Shown in pieces: positions 55,130 through 62,906 of a DNA stretch of 64,000 nt (positions are counted from its first letter, which is position 1; each line of letters opens with the position of its first letter). The notes under the pieces were generated by a model that had not been told where the DNA came from, did not search any database, and was given only the letters and a program-made list of their open reading frames with translations. Location of the stretch: contig CAVUAF010000014.1 of NCBI GenBank assembly GCA_963739375.1, positions 186,001-250,000 of the forward strand. Reading direction: 5' to 3'. The position numbers and the translations under genes are program-made. The DNA comes from CAVUAF01 sp963739375 (lineage in GTDB: Bacteria > Acidobacteriota > Terriglobia > Terriglobales > Acidobacteriaceae).

Positions 55130-55345
55130 AGTGATCTCCTTCCCCACTCGGTGGCAGTCACACGATGAGAAGCGTTGCCGCAACCGCCGGGTCCAGAATA
55201 ATCCCCAGGGGGGAACTTTGGATAGCGCCCGGCGGAGGAGCGATTGTGATGCTCCATCCCCGGTGAGACCCGTGGTTGTATAGCGTTCCGCATGTTCTGC
55301 CGCCACCACGATTTCGACTATGCTTGAAATGACGAGGCCTGGTAT

Positions 55346-55359
55346 GTGATAGTCATCAC
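55346..55359 (-). promoter_or_regulatory. Crp-like site 5
   Basis: TGTGAT-AGTC-ATCACA, perfect palindromic arms. CATAGT (55322-55317, minus strand) is 33 bp away. Site 6 is 70 bp to the right. 55130-55474 has no gene. Confidence 0.65.
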
Positions 55360-55415
55360 ACAGGGGGTCGGCCTGACGGCACAGCCGGGCCTGCGCTGGA
55401 GCCTGACCAACGGTT

Positions 55416-55429
55416 GTGATGGGCGTCAC
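55416..55429 (+). promoter_or_regulatory. Crp-like site 6, upstream of the regulator's own gene
   Basis: TGTGAT-GGGC-GTCACA. Centre 52 bp before the ATG at 55475. No convincing -10 is seen at 32-33 bp. Implies autoregulation. Confidence 0.7.
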
Positions 55430-55474
55430 AGACCGATGTGCGCAGGCGCGCTCAACTGTAGGGTTGGAGGAAGG

Positions 55475-56254
55475 ATGCCCCCTACAATGGCCCCGCAGAT
55501 CGCGCCCCGGCGGAACCTATCCGAGGACACATTCATGCGCTCGCCTTATGGCCTGGACATCATAGAAAGCTGCCTCGGCTGCAAACTGCGCGAAGATTAT
55601 CTATTCTGTAATCTTTCTAATCAGTCATTGAAGGACCTGGAGGCCATCCGGTCGGTGGCCGCGTATCCGCGGGGCTCCATCCTGTTCCTGGAAGGGCAGC
55701 CGGCGCGCGGTATTTTCGTGCTATGCACGGGGCGGGCCAAGCTCTCGACGTCTTCCAGTGATGGAAAAACCATCATTCTGCGGATTGCCGAACCCGGGGA
55801 GGTGCTGGGCCTGAGCGCCACCGTTTCCGGCAAGCCCTACGAAGTGACGGTGGAGACGCTGGAGCCGGCGCAGGCGAATTTCGTGGCCCGGCAGGACTTC
55901 CTGAACTTCCTGCGCGATCACGGGGACGCGGCGCTGCGGGTAGCGGAAGAACTCAGCAACAACTATCACTCCGCGTATAACGAGGTACGCGCCCTGGGGC
56001 TCTCCACCTCGGCGTCGGAAAAGCTTTCCCGCGTGCTGCTGGAATGGTCGGAACGCGGAAAGCACACCGCAGCGAACGAAATCCGCATGAAGATCAGCCT
56101 TACCCACGAGGAGATCGCACAACTCATCGGCGTGTCGCGGGAGACGGTGACCCGCACTTTTGCCGAGCTGAAGCGCAAACAGCTCATCCAGGTAAAAGGT
56201 TCCACGCTGGTCATCCGCGACAAGACCGCCTTACAGAGACTGGTCGGCTCCTGA
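55475..56254 (+). CDS. Crp/Fnr-family transcriptional regulator with FNR-like cysteines and CRP-like recognition helix
   Basis: 259 residues from the ATG at 55475 with GGAGG four bases before it; an extension to 55346 would run through the binding sites and is not a gene. N-terminal Cys33, Cys36 and Cys45 (CLGC...C) recall the Fe-S cluster of FNR, plus Cys84 in the beta-roll; the fourth ligand is not certain. Beta-roll FLEGQPARGIFVLCTGRAKL with PGEVLGLSATVSG follows, a dimer helix, and a winged helix with recognition sequence Arg222-Glu223-TVT-Arg227, the residues CRP uses to read GTGA. Expected to control the GTGA-N6-TCAC sites, including its own. Ligand or cluster unproved. Confidence 0.93.
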   Translation: MPPTMAPQIAPRRNLSEDTFMRSPYGLDIIESCLGCKLREDYLFCNLSNQSLKDLEAIRSVAAYPRGSILFLEGQPARGIFVLCTGRAKLSTSSSDGKTIILRIAEPGEVLGLSATVSGKPYEVTVETLEPAQANFVARQDFLNFLRDHGDAALRVAEELSNNYHSAYNEVRALGLSTSASEKLSRVLLEWSERGKHTAANEIRMKISLTHEEIAQLIGVSRETVTRTFAELKRKQLIQVKGSTLVIRDKTALQRLVGS

Positions 56255-56270
56255 GCAATCACACCATTTC

Positions 56271-56284
56271 GTGACGGTTATCAC
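56271..56284 (+). promoter_or_regulatory. Crp-like site 7, upstream of the second HTH-less gene
   Basis: GTGAC-GGTT-ATCAC, 17 bp after the regulator's stop codon. TATGAA (56307-56312) is 32 bp from the centre, so RNA should start at about 56319, one base before the ATG 56320. Confidence 0.75.
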
Positions 56285-56319
56285 GGTGGATGCCTGCGGC
56301 CGCGCGTATGAACAGCAGT

Positions 56320-56787
56320 ATGGGTGAGGCGAGCCTAGCCGCGAATCGCGCGTACGCCAGCGAGTTCCAGCGCCAGCCGGCCTTCGCTACCTGGCCCAGC
56401 GAGGCCCTGCGCCGGCTGGACACCATCGCGGTGCGCAAAGACGTTTTCCCGGGCGCGAAGCTGTTCCTGGCCGGAGAGCCGGCGAGCGGCCTGTTTCTGG
56501 TGCGCCAAGGGCGTATCAAACTCTCGTTGCCCGCCGCCGGCGAGCACAAGTGCCTGGAAGAGCGGGTGCTGGGTCCCGGCGCCATCCTCGGCCTGGAAGC
56601 GGCCATTTCAGGGAAGACCTACGAGTTCACCGCCGAAGCGATGTGCGCCTCCACCGTGTGCTTCTTTCCACGGGTGGATTTTCTCACCGTCCTACGCCAG
56701 TACCCGCAGGCGACGCTGTGCGTCACTTGCCTGCTGAGCAGTGCCGTGGACAACGCCTACGCCAAGCTGCTGTCGCTGCGCACCTGA
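56320..56787 (+). CDS. Crp-like cyclic-nucleotide-binding domain protein without HTH
   Basis: 155 residues from the ATG at 56320 (ATGs at 56290 and 56308 precede or overlap the predicted promoter). The beta-roll is clear: LRRLDTIAVRKDVFPGAKLF, LAGEPASGLFLVRQGRIKLS, PGAILGLEAAISGKTYEFTA, followed by VDFLTVLRQYPQATLCVTCL and the first part of a dimer helix; it then stops. Like the protein at 17615 it has no winged helix. Four Cys are present in its second half. Placed directly after the full regulator and under the same motif, it looks like a sensor-only relative, possibly a heterodimer partner. Confidence 0.88.
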   Translation: MGEASLAANRAYASEFQRQPAFATWPSEALRRLDTIAVRKDVFPGAKLFLAGEPASGLFLVRQGRIKLSLPAAGEHKCLEERVLGPGAILGLEAAISGKTYEFTAEAMCASTVCFFPRVDFLTVLRQYPQATLCVTCLLSSAVDNAYAKLLSLRT

Positions 56788-56833
56788 AGGACGGCCGGCC
56801 CGCGCACCCCGGGCCTGGCCGGCAGAGCAAGAA

Positions 56834-56859
56834 AGACCCGCCGCAAGGGCGGGTCTTTT
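56834..56859. terminator. Bidirectional terminator between convergent genes
   Basis: GACCCGCC-GCAA-GGGCGGGTC with TTTT after it on the plus strand and AAAG before it. Ends the HTH-less Crp-like gene. Confidence 0.85.
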
Positions 56860-56905
56860 GCTTTCAGGGAGGGGAGAAAGGCTGCGATGCGCGCTCGGGC
56901 GCAGA

Positions 56906-56933
56906 AGAAAAACGCGGACGAGGGCGTCCGCGC
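56906..56933 (-). terminator. Terminator of the radical SAM gene
   Basis: On the minus strand GCGGACG-CCCT-CGTCCGC is followed by GTTTTTC. It lies 24 bp beyond the stop codon at 56957. Confidence 0.85.
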
Positions 56934-56956
56934 CACATGGTTGTCCGGGGGTTATC

Positions 56957-58090
56957 TCAGACGGCTTCGGAGAGCGCCGCCTGCGGCTCGTAGCAGCACA
57001 GCGGATCGGAGGCGAAGGGGTCGCGGGAGACGGCGAAGGCGCGGGCGCGCGAGCCGCCGCACACGTTGCGGTACTCGCACAGAGCGCACTTCCCTTTCAG
57101 GCAATCGGGATCGCGCAGCGCCTGCAGCAGCGGCGAGTTGCGATAGATATCGGCCAGCGCCGCCTCGCGCACGTTGCCCACGGGCAGGGGCAGGAAGCCG
57201 CTGGGGAACACCTCGCCGAGGTGGGAGATGAAGATGAAGCCCTTGCCGTCGTTGACGCCGGCGCGTTGCGGGACGCGGCCGCGCTTTCCGGAATCGATGC
57301 CGGCGGCGGAATTGGCGGCGCGCTTCTGCAGCAGGAAGCGGCGGTAGTGCTGGCCTTCCGTGGTCTTGATGTGGAAGCGCACGCCCTGCGCGATCTGGTA
57401 CAGGGTCTCGAACACCTCTTCGGCCTGCTGGGCGCTGATCAGGTCTTCCTGCTTGCCGCGGCCGGTGGGGACGAGGAAGAAGACGCTCCACAGCACCACG
57501 TCCTGCTCGCTGAGCAGGGTGGCGATGTTCTGCAGGTCGTGGCGGTTGCGGGCGGTGACGGTGGTATTGATCTGCACCGGCAGGCCCACCTCCCGCGCCC
57601 AGGCCACCGCCTCGAGGGTGCGGCTCCAGGAGCCGCGCACGCCGCGGAAGGCGTCATGCAGGTCGGGCACGGAGCCGTCGAGGCTCACGGCCAGCCTGGC
57701 CAGACCGCGGTCTTTGAGCGCGCGCAGTGCGTCGCGCGTCAGCAGAGGGGTGGCGCTGGGCGTCAGGGAGGGACGCACGCCCTGGTGGGCGGCGTGTTCC
57801 ACCAGATCGTAGATGTCGCGGCGCTTGAGGGGATCGCCGCCGGTGAGCACGAAGATGGGGGACTGCATCTCCGCCACCTCGTCGATGAGGCGCTTGCCCT
57901 CGACGGTGGTGAGTTCGCGCAGGTCGCGCAGAGGCTGGGCGGAGGCACGGCAGTGGAAGCAGGCCAGGTCACAGGCCTGCGTGACTTCCCAGATGACCAC
58001 CAGCGGCCGCTCGTTGAAGTTCAGCTGGTCGCCGGGAAACACCAGCTCGGGCGCCGGCGTGCGTGCGGGTTTCGCTTCCTCCATCCCCAT
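56957..58090 (-). CDS. Radical SAM/SPASM protein, NirJ/AhbC-like
   Basis: 377 residues, ATG at 58090 with GGAGG. The radical SAM triad is CDLACFHC (about 40-47), the GGDP motif LTGGDPL, and a C-terminal SPASM-type site CLKGKCALCEYRNVCGG then RARAFAVSRDPFASDPLCCY, with the closing Cys-Tyr-Glu-Pro. This ending is typical of heme-pathway enzymes NirJ (heme d1) and AhbC, and of the TIGR04053 group, which differ mainly by context. No nirS is present, so d1 synthesis is unlikely; a heme or heme-like modification is more plausible. Site 8 with TAAGGT at 33 bp gives about a 25-nt leader. Confidence 0.88.
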   Translation of the reverse strand: MGMEEAKPARTPAPELVFPGDQLNFNERPLVVIWEVTQACDLACFHCRASAQPLRDLRELTTVEGKRLIDEVAEMQSPIFVLTGGDPLKRRDIYDLVEHAAHQGVRPSLTPSATPLLTRDALRALKDRGLARLAVSLDGSVPDLHDAFRGVRGSWSRTLEAVAWAREVGLPVQINTTVTARNRHDLQNIATLLSEQDVVLWSVFFLVPTGRGKQEDLISAQQAEEVFETLYQIAQGVRFHIKTTEGQHYRRFLLQKRAANSAAGIDSGKRGRVPQRAGVNDGKGFIFISHLGEVFPSGFLPLPVGNVREAALADIYRNSPLLQALRDPDCLKGKCALCEYRNVCGGSRARAFAVSRDPFASDPLCCYEPQAALSEAV

Positions 58091-58149
58091 GATTGACCTC
58101 CTATCCCACCTTGCAAGGCGACCTTAAGTCGGCCGCGGAACCCGGTTCG

Positions 58150-58163
58150 GTGAGGGGCGTCAC
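58150..58163 (-). promoter_or_regulatory. Crp-like site 8, upstream of the radical SAM gene
   Basis: GTGAG-GGGC-GTCAC. On the minus strand TAAGGT (58126-58121) lies 33 bp from the centre. 58164-58276 shows nothing else. Confidence 0.65.
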
Positions 58164-58276
58164 AGCGAACCGTGACCCAGGGCAGGGCGGGCGCCTCCTT
58201 AGCGCAGCCCGGCCAGTTCCTGCAGGCGCCGCCAGCTCAGCAAGCTAGCGCTTTGTTTCAGGCCAATGCGAGCGCC

Positions 58277-61018
58277 TCAGGCGATTTCCAGGACCGCGGA
58301 AATGGTTGGTTCGGCGACTTCGCTGGTGACCCGCATGCCCAGCTTGCGGGCGATGTTACGCATGCCGAGGTTCTCGGCCAGGTAGGTGGCGGAAACCCGG
58401 CGCACGCCCTGGTCGCGGGCGATCTGCACCAGGCGTTGCGCCAACTCCAGGCCCAGGCCATGACGCTGCCACGGGTCGCTGATGACCAGCGCGATTTCCG
58501 CGTCGCCGCTGGGCACGCGCGACAGGCGCCCGACACCAATGATCTCCAGGCTCCCGGTCTCCGGGTTCTGATGCTCCGCCACCAGCGCCATCTGCCGGTC
58601 GTAGTCGAGGAAGCACATGCGCGCGAGCCGCTCGTGGGCCACGCGGCGCGCCAGTTGCAGCACCTGGAAATAGCGCAGGTAGGCGGTGCGCTCGCTGAGG
58701 GATTCGTGGAAGTGGACCATCAGCGGCTCGTCTTCGGGGCGAATGGGGCGGATGGTCACCGCGGCGCCGTCCTTCAGGGCCAAGCTGGCGATGTACTGCG
58801 TGGGATAGGGACGGATCACCGGGTGCGAGAGCTGCTCGGGCGGGGTGCCGGGGGCGTGCAGCACGGCGCGCGCATCCAGCCCCACCAGGCGGTCGGCGGA
58901 GGCCAGCAGGGGGTTGATCTCGAGCTCGCGGATCCACGGCTGCTCGACGATGAGCTGGCTGAAGCGGACGAGCAGGGACTCCAGGGCGGCGATGTTCACC
59001 GGGCGGCGACCGCGCACGCCCTGCAGCGCAATGTAGATCTTGGTGCGCTCCAGCAGGCGCTTGGCCAGGGTGCGGTTCAGCGGGGGCAGACCCACGGCGT
59101 GGTCGTGGAAGACCTCGACCAGCTGCCCGCCGGCGCCGAACAGCACCACGGGACCAAGCTGGGGATCCAGCGTGCTGCCGACGATCAACTCGTAGCCGCC
59201 GGGTTCCAGCATGGGCTGCACGGTCACGCCGAGGAAGTCGGTGGGCTTGGCTTTGTGCACCACGCCTTCGCGGATGCTGCGATACGCCTCGCGCACCGCG
59301 GTGGCGTTGCGCAGGTTCAGCTTGACGCCCCCGACATCCGTTTTGTGGGTGATGGTGGTGGACCAGAGCTTGAGCACGACCGGGTAGCCCAGGGCGTCGG
59401 CGGCGGCCACCGCCTCGTCGAGACTCCTGGCGGTGCGGGTTTCGACCACGGGGATGCCGTAGGCGGCCAGCAGGCGTTTGGCTTCGACCTCGGTCAGCAA
59501 AGTGCGGCCCTGGGCGAGAGCGTCGCGCACCACGACGTCGGCGGCCTCGCGGCAGACTTCGCCGGCGCTGGCCAGGGCGGGCGTCTCATACAGCATGCGC
59601 AGGTTCTCTTCCAGGCGGCACATGTTCACGAAGGCGGCGGCCGCGGTGTCGGGGTAAGGGAAGGTGGGGACGCCGGCTTTGTTGAAGACGCGGATTGCTT
59701 CCGCCACCTTTTCGCCGCCCATCCAGCTGGTGAGCAGGGGCTTGCCCTTACGATCGCACTTGATGATGGCTTCCGCCATGACCTCCGCCTGCGTCATGCC
59801 CTGCGGGGAGGTGAGGGCGAGCAAGCCGTCGCAGTTGGGGTCGTCGGCGGCGAGTTGGAAGGCGCGGGCATAACGATCGGGGCCGGCGTCGCCGAGAATG
59901 TCGATGGGGTTGTTATGGCTCCAGTGCTCGGGCAGAAACTCGTTGAGCTTGGCCAGGGTCTCCGGGGCGAGGGGCGCGAGTTCCCCGCCCTCGCTGATCA
60001 AGCGGTCGGTGGCCAGCACGCCGGGACCGCCGGCGTTGCTCACGATCATGAGGCGGCGGCCGCGGGGCCGCGGCTGCTTGGAGAGGACTTCGGTCATGTA
60101 GAAGAGCTCGGCGACGGTGTTGACGCGGAGCACGCCGCAGCGGCGGAAGGCGGCATCCAGCACCTCGTCGCTGCCGGTCATGGCCCCGGTATGGGAGGCG
60201 GCGGCACGGGCCGCGGCTTCGTTGCGCCCCACCTTGATGAGGATGATGGGCTTGGTCAGCGCCACCTCGCGGGCCGCGGAGAGGAACGCGCGAGCGTCGC
60301 CGATGCTCTCCATGTAGACCACAATGCTGCGCGTGGCCGGATCATCGCCGAAGTAGTCGATCAGGTCGCCCCAGCCGACGTCGGCCATGGAGCCGGTGGA
60401 GACGAAGGCGCTGAAGCCCACCATCTCGCTCAGGCTCCAATCGAGGATGGCGGTGCAGAGGGCGCCGCTCTGGCTGAGGAAAGCCACGCTGCCGGGGAGG
60501 GCGATGTCGGCCGCGAAGGTGGCGTTCAAGCCTTCGGCCGGGCTCATGACCCCGAGGCAGTTGGGGCCGATGATGCGGACATGGTTCCTGGCGATGCGCA
60601 CGATCTCTTCTTCCTCCGCCAGGCCGGCGGCGCCGCGCTCGCGGAAACCCGCCGAGATGATGACCGCGCCGGGAATGCCGACGGAGACGCAGTCGCGAAT
60701 GACGTCGGCAATGGTCGGGGCGGGCGTGGCGATGATGGCCACATCGATTGGGACAGGGATCTCCTTCAGGCTGGGAAAGGAAGGCACGCCCAGCACGCTG
60801 GAACGCTTGGGATTGACGCCGAACAGGCGACCCTCGAACTGGGGCGTCTGCATGTTGCGCAGGATGGCGGCGCCCACGCTGCCCACGCGTTCGCTGGCGC
60901 CGACCAGGGCCACGTTGCGGGGCTTGAAGATGTTAGCGAGCGGATGCCGCTTCACGGCTTCGGGCTGCGGCGAGGTGGGGCGGGGTTCGAGGACGGCGGA
61001 TGCATTCATCGATGTCAT
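58277..61018 (-). CDS. Pat-like bifunctional acyl-CoA synthetase (NDP-forming) / GNAT acetyltransferase
   Basis: 913 residues. CoA-binding domain (VALVGASERVGSVGAAILRN), succinyl-CoA-ligase-like domain with the catalytic His region (AAASHTGAMTGSDEV), ATP-grasp domain (PVVLKLWSTTITHKTDVGGV), then a GNAT domain at about 740-913 (TIRPIRPEDEPLMVHFHESL; ALVISDPWQRHGLGLELAQR). This fusion is the Pat/YfiQ family of protein lysine acetyltransferases, in which the synthetase part is often inactive and regulatory. Site 9 with -10 TAAGGT places transcription at the ATG 61018, so the mRNA is probably leaderless. In E. coli patZ is known to be CRP-controlled, which parallels this arrangement. Confidence 0.92.
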   Translation of the reverse strand: MTSMNASAVLEPRPTSPQPEAVKRHPLANIFKPRNVALVGASERVGSVGAAILRNMQTPQFEGRLFGVNPKRSSVLGVPSFPSLKEIPVPIDVAIIATPAPTIADVIRDCVSVGIPGAVIISAGFRERGAAGLAEEEEIVRIARNHVRIIGPNCLGVMSPAEGLNATFAADIALPGSVAFLSQSGALCTAILDWSLSEMVGFSAFVSTGSMADVGWGDLIDYFGDDPATRSIVVYMESIGDARAFLSAAREVALTKPIILIKVGRNEAAARAAASHTGAMTGSDEVLDAAFRRCGVLRVNTVAELFYMTEVLSKQPRPRGRRLMIVSNAGGPGVLATDRLISEGGELAPLAPETLAKLNEFLPEHWSHNNPIDILGDAGPDRYARAFQLAADDPNCDGLLALTSPQGMTQAEVMAEAIIKCDRKGKPLLTSWMGGEKVAEAIRVFNKAGVPTFPYPDTAAAAFVNMCRLEENLRMLYETPALASAGEVCREAADVVVRDALAQGRTLLTEVEAKRLLAAYGIPVVETRTARSLDEAVAAADALGYPVVLKLWSTTITHKTDVGGVKLNLRNATAVREAYRSIREGVVHKAKPTDFLGVTVQPMLEPGGYELIVGSTLDPQLGPVVLFGAGGQLVEVFHDHAVGLPPLNRTLAKRLLERTKIYIALQGVRGRRPVNIAALESLLVRFSQLIVEQPWIRELEINPLLASADRLVGLDARAVLHAPGTPPEQLSHPVIRPYPTQYIASLALKDGAAVTIRPIRPEDEPLMVHFHESLSERTAYLRYFQVLQLARRVAHERLARMCFLDYDRQMALVAEHQNPETGSLEIIGVGRLSRVPSGDAEIALVISDPWQRHGLGLELAQRLVQIARDQGVRRVSATYLAENLGMRNIARKLGMRVTSEVAEPTISAVLEIA

Positions 61019-61052
61019 GACCTGACCTTAAAGGGCAAACGCGGCAGGCGCT

Positions 61053-61066
61053 GTGACTGGGGTCAC
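61053..61066 (-). promoter_or_regulatory. Crp-like site 9, upstream of the Pat-like gene
   Basis: GTGAC-TGGG-GTCAC. On the minus strand TAAGGT (61030-61025) lies 32 bp from the centre; the predicted RNA start is the A of the ATG. Confidence 0.75.
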
Positions 61067-61125
61067 GTCGCGCCGCCAGCGGGCGCGGCGTTTCGCCGTG
61101 TGAGCGCTGCCTACGTCGCCAGAGT

Positions 61126-61151
61126 AAAAAAGCCCGCGCTTGCACGCGGGC
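61126..61151 (-). terminator. Terminator of the gene at 61215
   Basis: On the minus strand GCCCGCG pairs with CGCGGGC, followed by TTTTTT. It lies about 65 bp past the stop codon at 61215. Confidence 0.85.
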
Positions 61152-61214
61152 CAACGTTGGCAACAGCGAAGTGGCATGTTCAAGCTATGGCATAACGCGG
61201 GTCAAACCGGCCGC

Positions 61215-61616
61215 TTACCAGACCGGCTTGCCGGTCTCGTCGCGGAAACGGAAGATGGTGTTGTCGCGCACAATCTCGCGCGCCAGCATGGTGTCCCGTC
61301 CGGCACTGTCTTTCTGCTTCGAGCCCAGGACCTCCAGGTTGTCGCCCTTGGCCAATTCCAGCCCGTACTGCTGAACGAATTTCAGGGGCGCCGTGTGGAC
61401 CACCACCTCGCCGCCGCTGGTCTTCAACACCAGGTGATTGCCCAGCGCGCGGCTGATGGGGCAATCAAAGTTCTGCACCTCTTCCACGGTACCGTGAATC
61501 CGGACCTCGGTGGCCTTGTCATACTTGAGCCCGGTGTAGGCGTCGCCCTGCTTCTGTCCGCTGGCGACGATCCCCAAGGCCAGCACCACCACAACGGCCA
61601 TTAGTCTGCTTTTCAT
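61215..61616 (-). CDS. Secreted OB-like hypothetical protein of the regulon
   Basis: 133 residues, ATG at 61616 with AGGAGG upstream. Signal peptide MKSRLMAVVVVLALGIVASG. The mature part is a short beta-rich chain: TEVRIHGTVEEVQNFDCPIS, GNHLVLKTSGGEVVVHTAPL, VQQYGLELAKGDNLEVLGSK, DTMLAREIVRDNTIFRFRDE. Strand spacing suggests an OB-like fold. I recall similar acidobacterial proteins, all unnamed. Site 10 lies 92 bp upstream (centre to start) and may drive it. Confidence 0.78.
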   Translation of the reverse strand: MKSRLMAVVVVLALGIVASGQKQGDAYTGLKYDKATEVRIHGTVEEVQNFDCPISRALGNHLVLKTSGGEVVVHTAPLKFVQQYGLELAKGDNLEVLGSKQKDSAGRDTMLAREIVRDNTIFRFRDETGKPVW

Positions 61617-61700
61617 CGCCGCACCTCCTGCCCCGGCGGCGAGCGCCGTCGAGGGCGGCAGCTTCCGGATTCACACTGCGCTTTCAAAGTGGCGCCAGCA

Positions 61701-61714
61701 GTGACTGAAGTCAC
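61701..61714. promoter_or_regulatory. Crp-like site 10
   Basis: GTGAC-TGAA-GTCAC in the divergent region between the genes at 61616 and 61921. No clear -10 on either strand at 32-33 bp. Confidence 0.6.
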
Positions 61715-61825
61715 AGCGCGGCGTGACTCCGGGCGCTACCGTGGAGTGTGCCGGTGGAGTGCCGCTGCGCCCCAGAGAGCCGCCGACCGTGGTGCGGTCC
61801 GAAGCCGGGGCTGGGCGCGCACCGT

Positions 61826-61839
61826 GTGACGCGGGTCAC
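61826..61839 (+). promoter_or_regulatory. Crp-like site 11
   Basis: Perfect extended palindrome GTGTGAC-GCGG-GTCACAC (61824-61841), the longest arms of all. GATAAC at 61869 is 39 bp away, so the spacing is atypical. Rest of 61617-61920 has no gene. Confidence 0.7.
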
Positions 61840-61920
61840 ACCGCGGTGTGAGTCCCGCAACCGCTCCCGATAACGTTGGCGGCGACACTAGAGCTTCCAG
61901 TTTGGTGGGGGACCCCAAAG

Positions 61921-62814
61921 GTGACGACCAGTACGCTGCAACCCGTTCTCGCCGAGGAAGCCCTGATCTACGCGCGTCCCCGTGCCACCGTGGCCGCCGC
62001 ACCCGTGCCCGGGCGGGTGCGCTATCTGGTTTTTCCGCGCGAGCATGGAGCGTGGGGGATGCTGCTGGTGCCGCTGGTGACTGGCGGGGCCATCGGGCTG
62101 CGCACTGGCCACGGGTGGCTGCCGCTGGCCCTGCTGCTGGCCGGGAGCCTGGCGCTGTTTTGCCTGCGCACGCCGGTGGAGACGCTGCTGGGGGCGTCGG
62201 CGTTCCGCGTCCGCAGCCGCCGCGAGCGCAGCAGGGTGCTGCTGGCCGTGGCGGGTTATGCCGCGATCGCCCTCACCAGCCTGGGGTGGCTGCTGACGCT
62301 GGTGCCGCCGGCGGCGGTGCTGGCCATCGGCTATGTGGCGGGCACCGCCCTGCTGGTGCAGCAAGTCATCAAGAAGCTCTGGCCGCGACGCCGCAGCCTG
62401 GCGCAACTGGCGGGCGCGATCGCGCTCAGCTCGACCGCGGCTGCCGCCTTCTACGTCACCACCGGAGCGACGACGGCGTGCACGGTGCTCTGGGCGGGCA
62501 ACTGGCTGTTTGCCGCCAACCAGATTGACTACGTGCAGACGCACATCCGGGCGGGCAACCGGCCGACGCGCGGGCAGCGGCTGGCGAAAGGCTGGGGCTT
62601 CCTGCTGGGGCAGGTGGTGGTCATCGCCGTCCTGGCGGTGGCGGTGCGGATGGGGGCCGTGAAGTGGCCGGTGGCGCTGGCGTTTGCGCCGGTGCTGGTA
62701 CGCGGATTTGCGTGGTACGCGGCGGCGCCACGAGCGCTGCACTTCCGGCGCCTGGGCTTCACCGAGCTGGCGCACGCGCTGGCCTTCGGGCTGCTGGTGA
62801 TGGCGCTCTTTTGA
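61921..62814 (+). CDS. YwiC-like membrane protein
   Basis: About 297 residues from the GTG at 61921 (GGGGGACC upstream); an in-frame TTG at 61876 would add 15 residues. The conserved YwiC start RYLVFPREHGAWGMLLVPLV is clear, followed by about seven TMs (LPLALLLAGSLALFCL; VLLAVAGYAAIALTSLGWLL; PAAVLAIGYVAGTALLVQQV; GWGFLLGQVVVIAVLAVAVR) and a charged loop NQIDYVQTHIRAGNRPTRG. YwiC lies beside narK-fnr in Bacillus, so the family is linked by context to anaerobic nitrate or nitrite metabolism; no biochemical role is known. Confidence 0.87.
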   Translation: MTTSTLQPVLAEEALIYARPRATVAAAPVPGRVRYLVFPREHGAWGMLLVPLVTGGAIGLRTGHGWLPLALLLAGSLALFCLRTPVETLLGASAFRVRSRRERSRVLLAVAGYAAIALTSLGWLLTLVPPAAVLAIGYVAGTALLVQQVIKKLWPRRRSLAQLAGAIALSSTAAAAFYVTTGATTACTVLWAGNWLFAANQIDYVQTHIRAGNRPTRGQRLAKGWGFLLGQVVVIAVLAVAVRMGAVKWPVALAFAPVLVRGFAWYAAAPRALHFRRLGFTELAHALAFGLLVMALF

Positions 62815-62830
62815 GCGGTCACAGGAGCCG

Positions 62831-62844
62831 GTGACGCGGGTCAT
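62831..62844 (+). promoter_or_regulatory. Crp-like site 12, upstream of the di-iron repair gene
   Basis: GTGAC-GCGG-GTCAT. GAAAGT (62867-62872) is 32 bp from the centre, a weak -10. Leader about 28 nt. Confidence 0.6.
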
Positions 62845-62906
62845 ACCGGCGGTAGCGGCGGGGCCGGAAAGTGAACGGGGAGAATTGCCCTCTGGGGGAG
62901 GTCGTG

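Noticed and set aside
55346..55474. N-terminal extension of the Crp/Fnr regulator back to 55346
   Set aside because: The extra residues are read from the binding sites, and the ATG at 55475 has a strong ribosome site.
55475..56254. Firm assignment as an oxygen-sensing FNR
   Set aside because: Three N-terminal Cys are visible but spacing differs from known FNR proteins and the fourth ligand is uncertain, so only similarity is claimed.
56957..58090. nirJ for heme d1 synthesis
   Set aside because: No nirS, nirF or nirE-like genes are present in the window; AhbC-like or other SPASM functions fit equally well.
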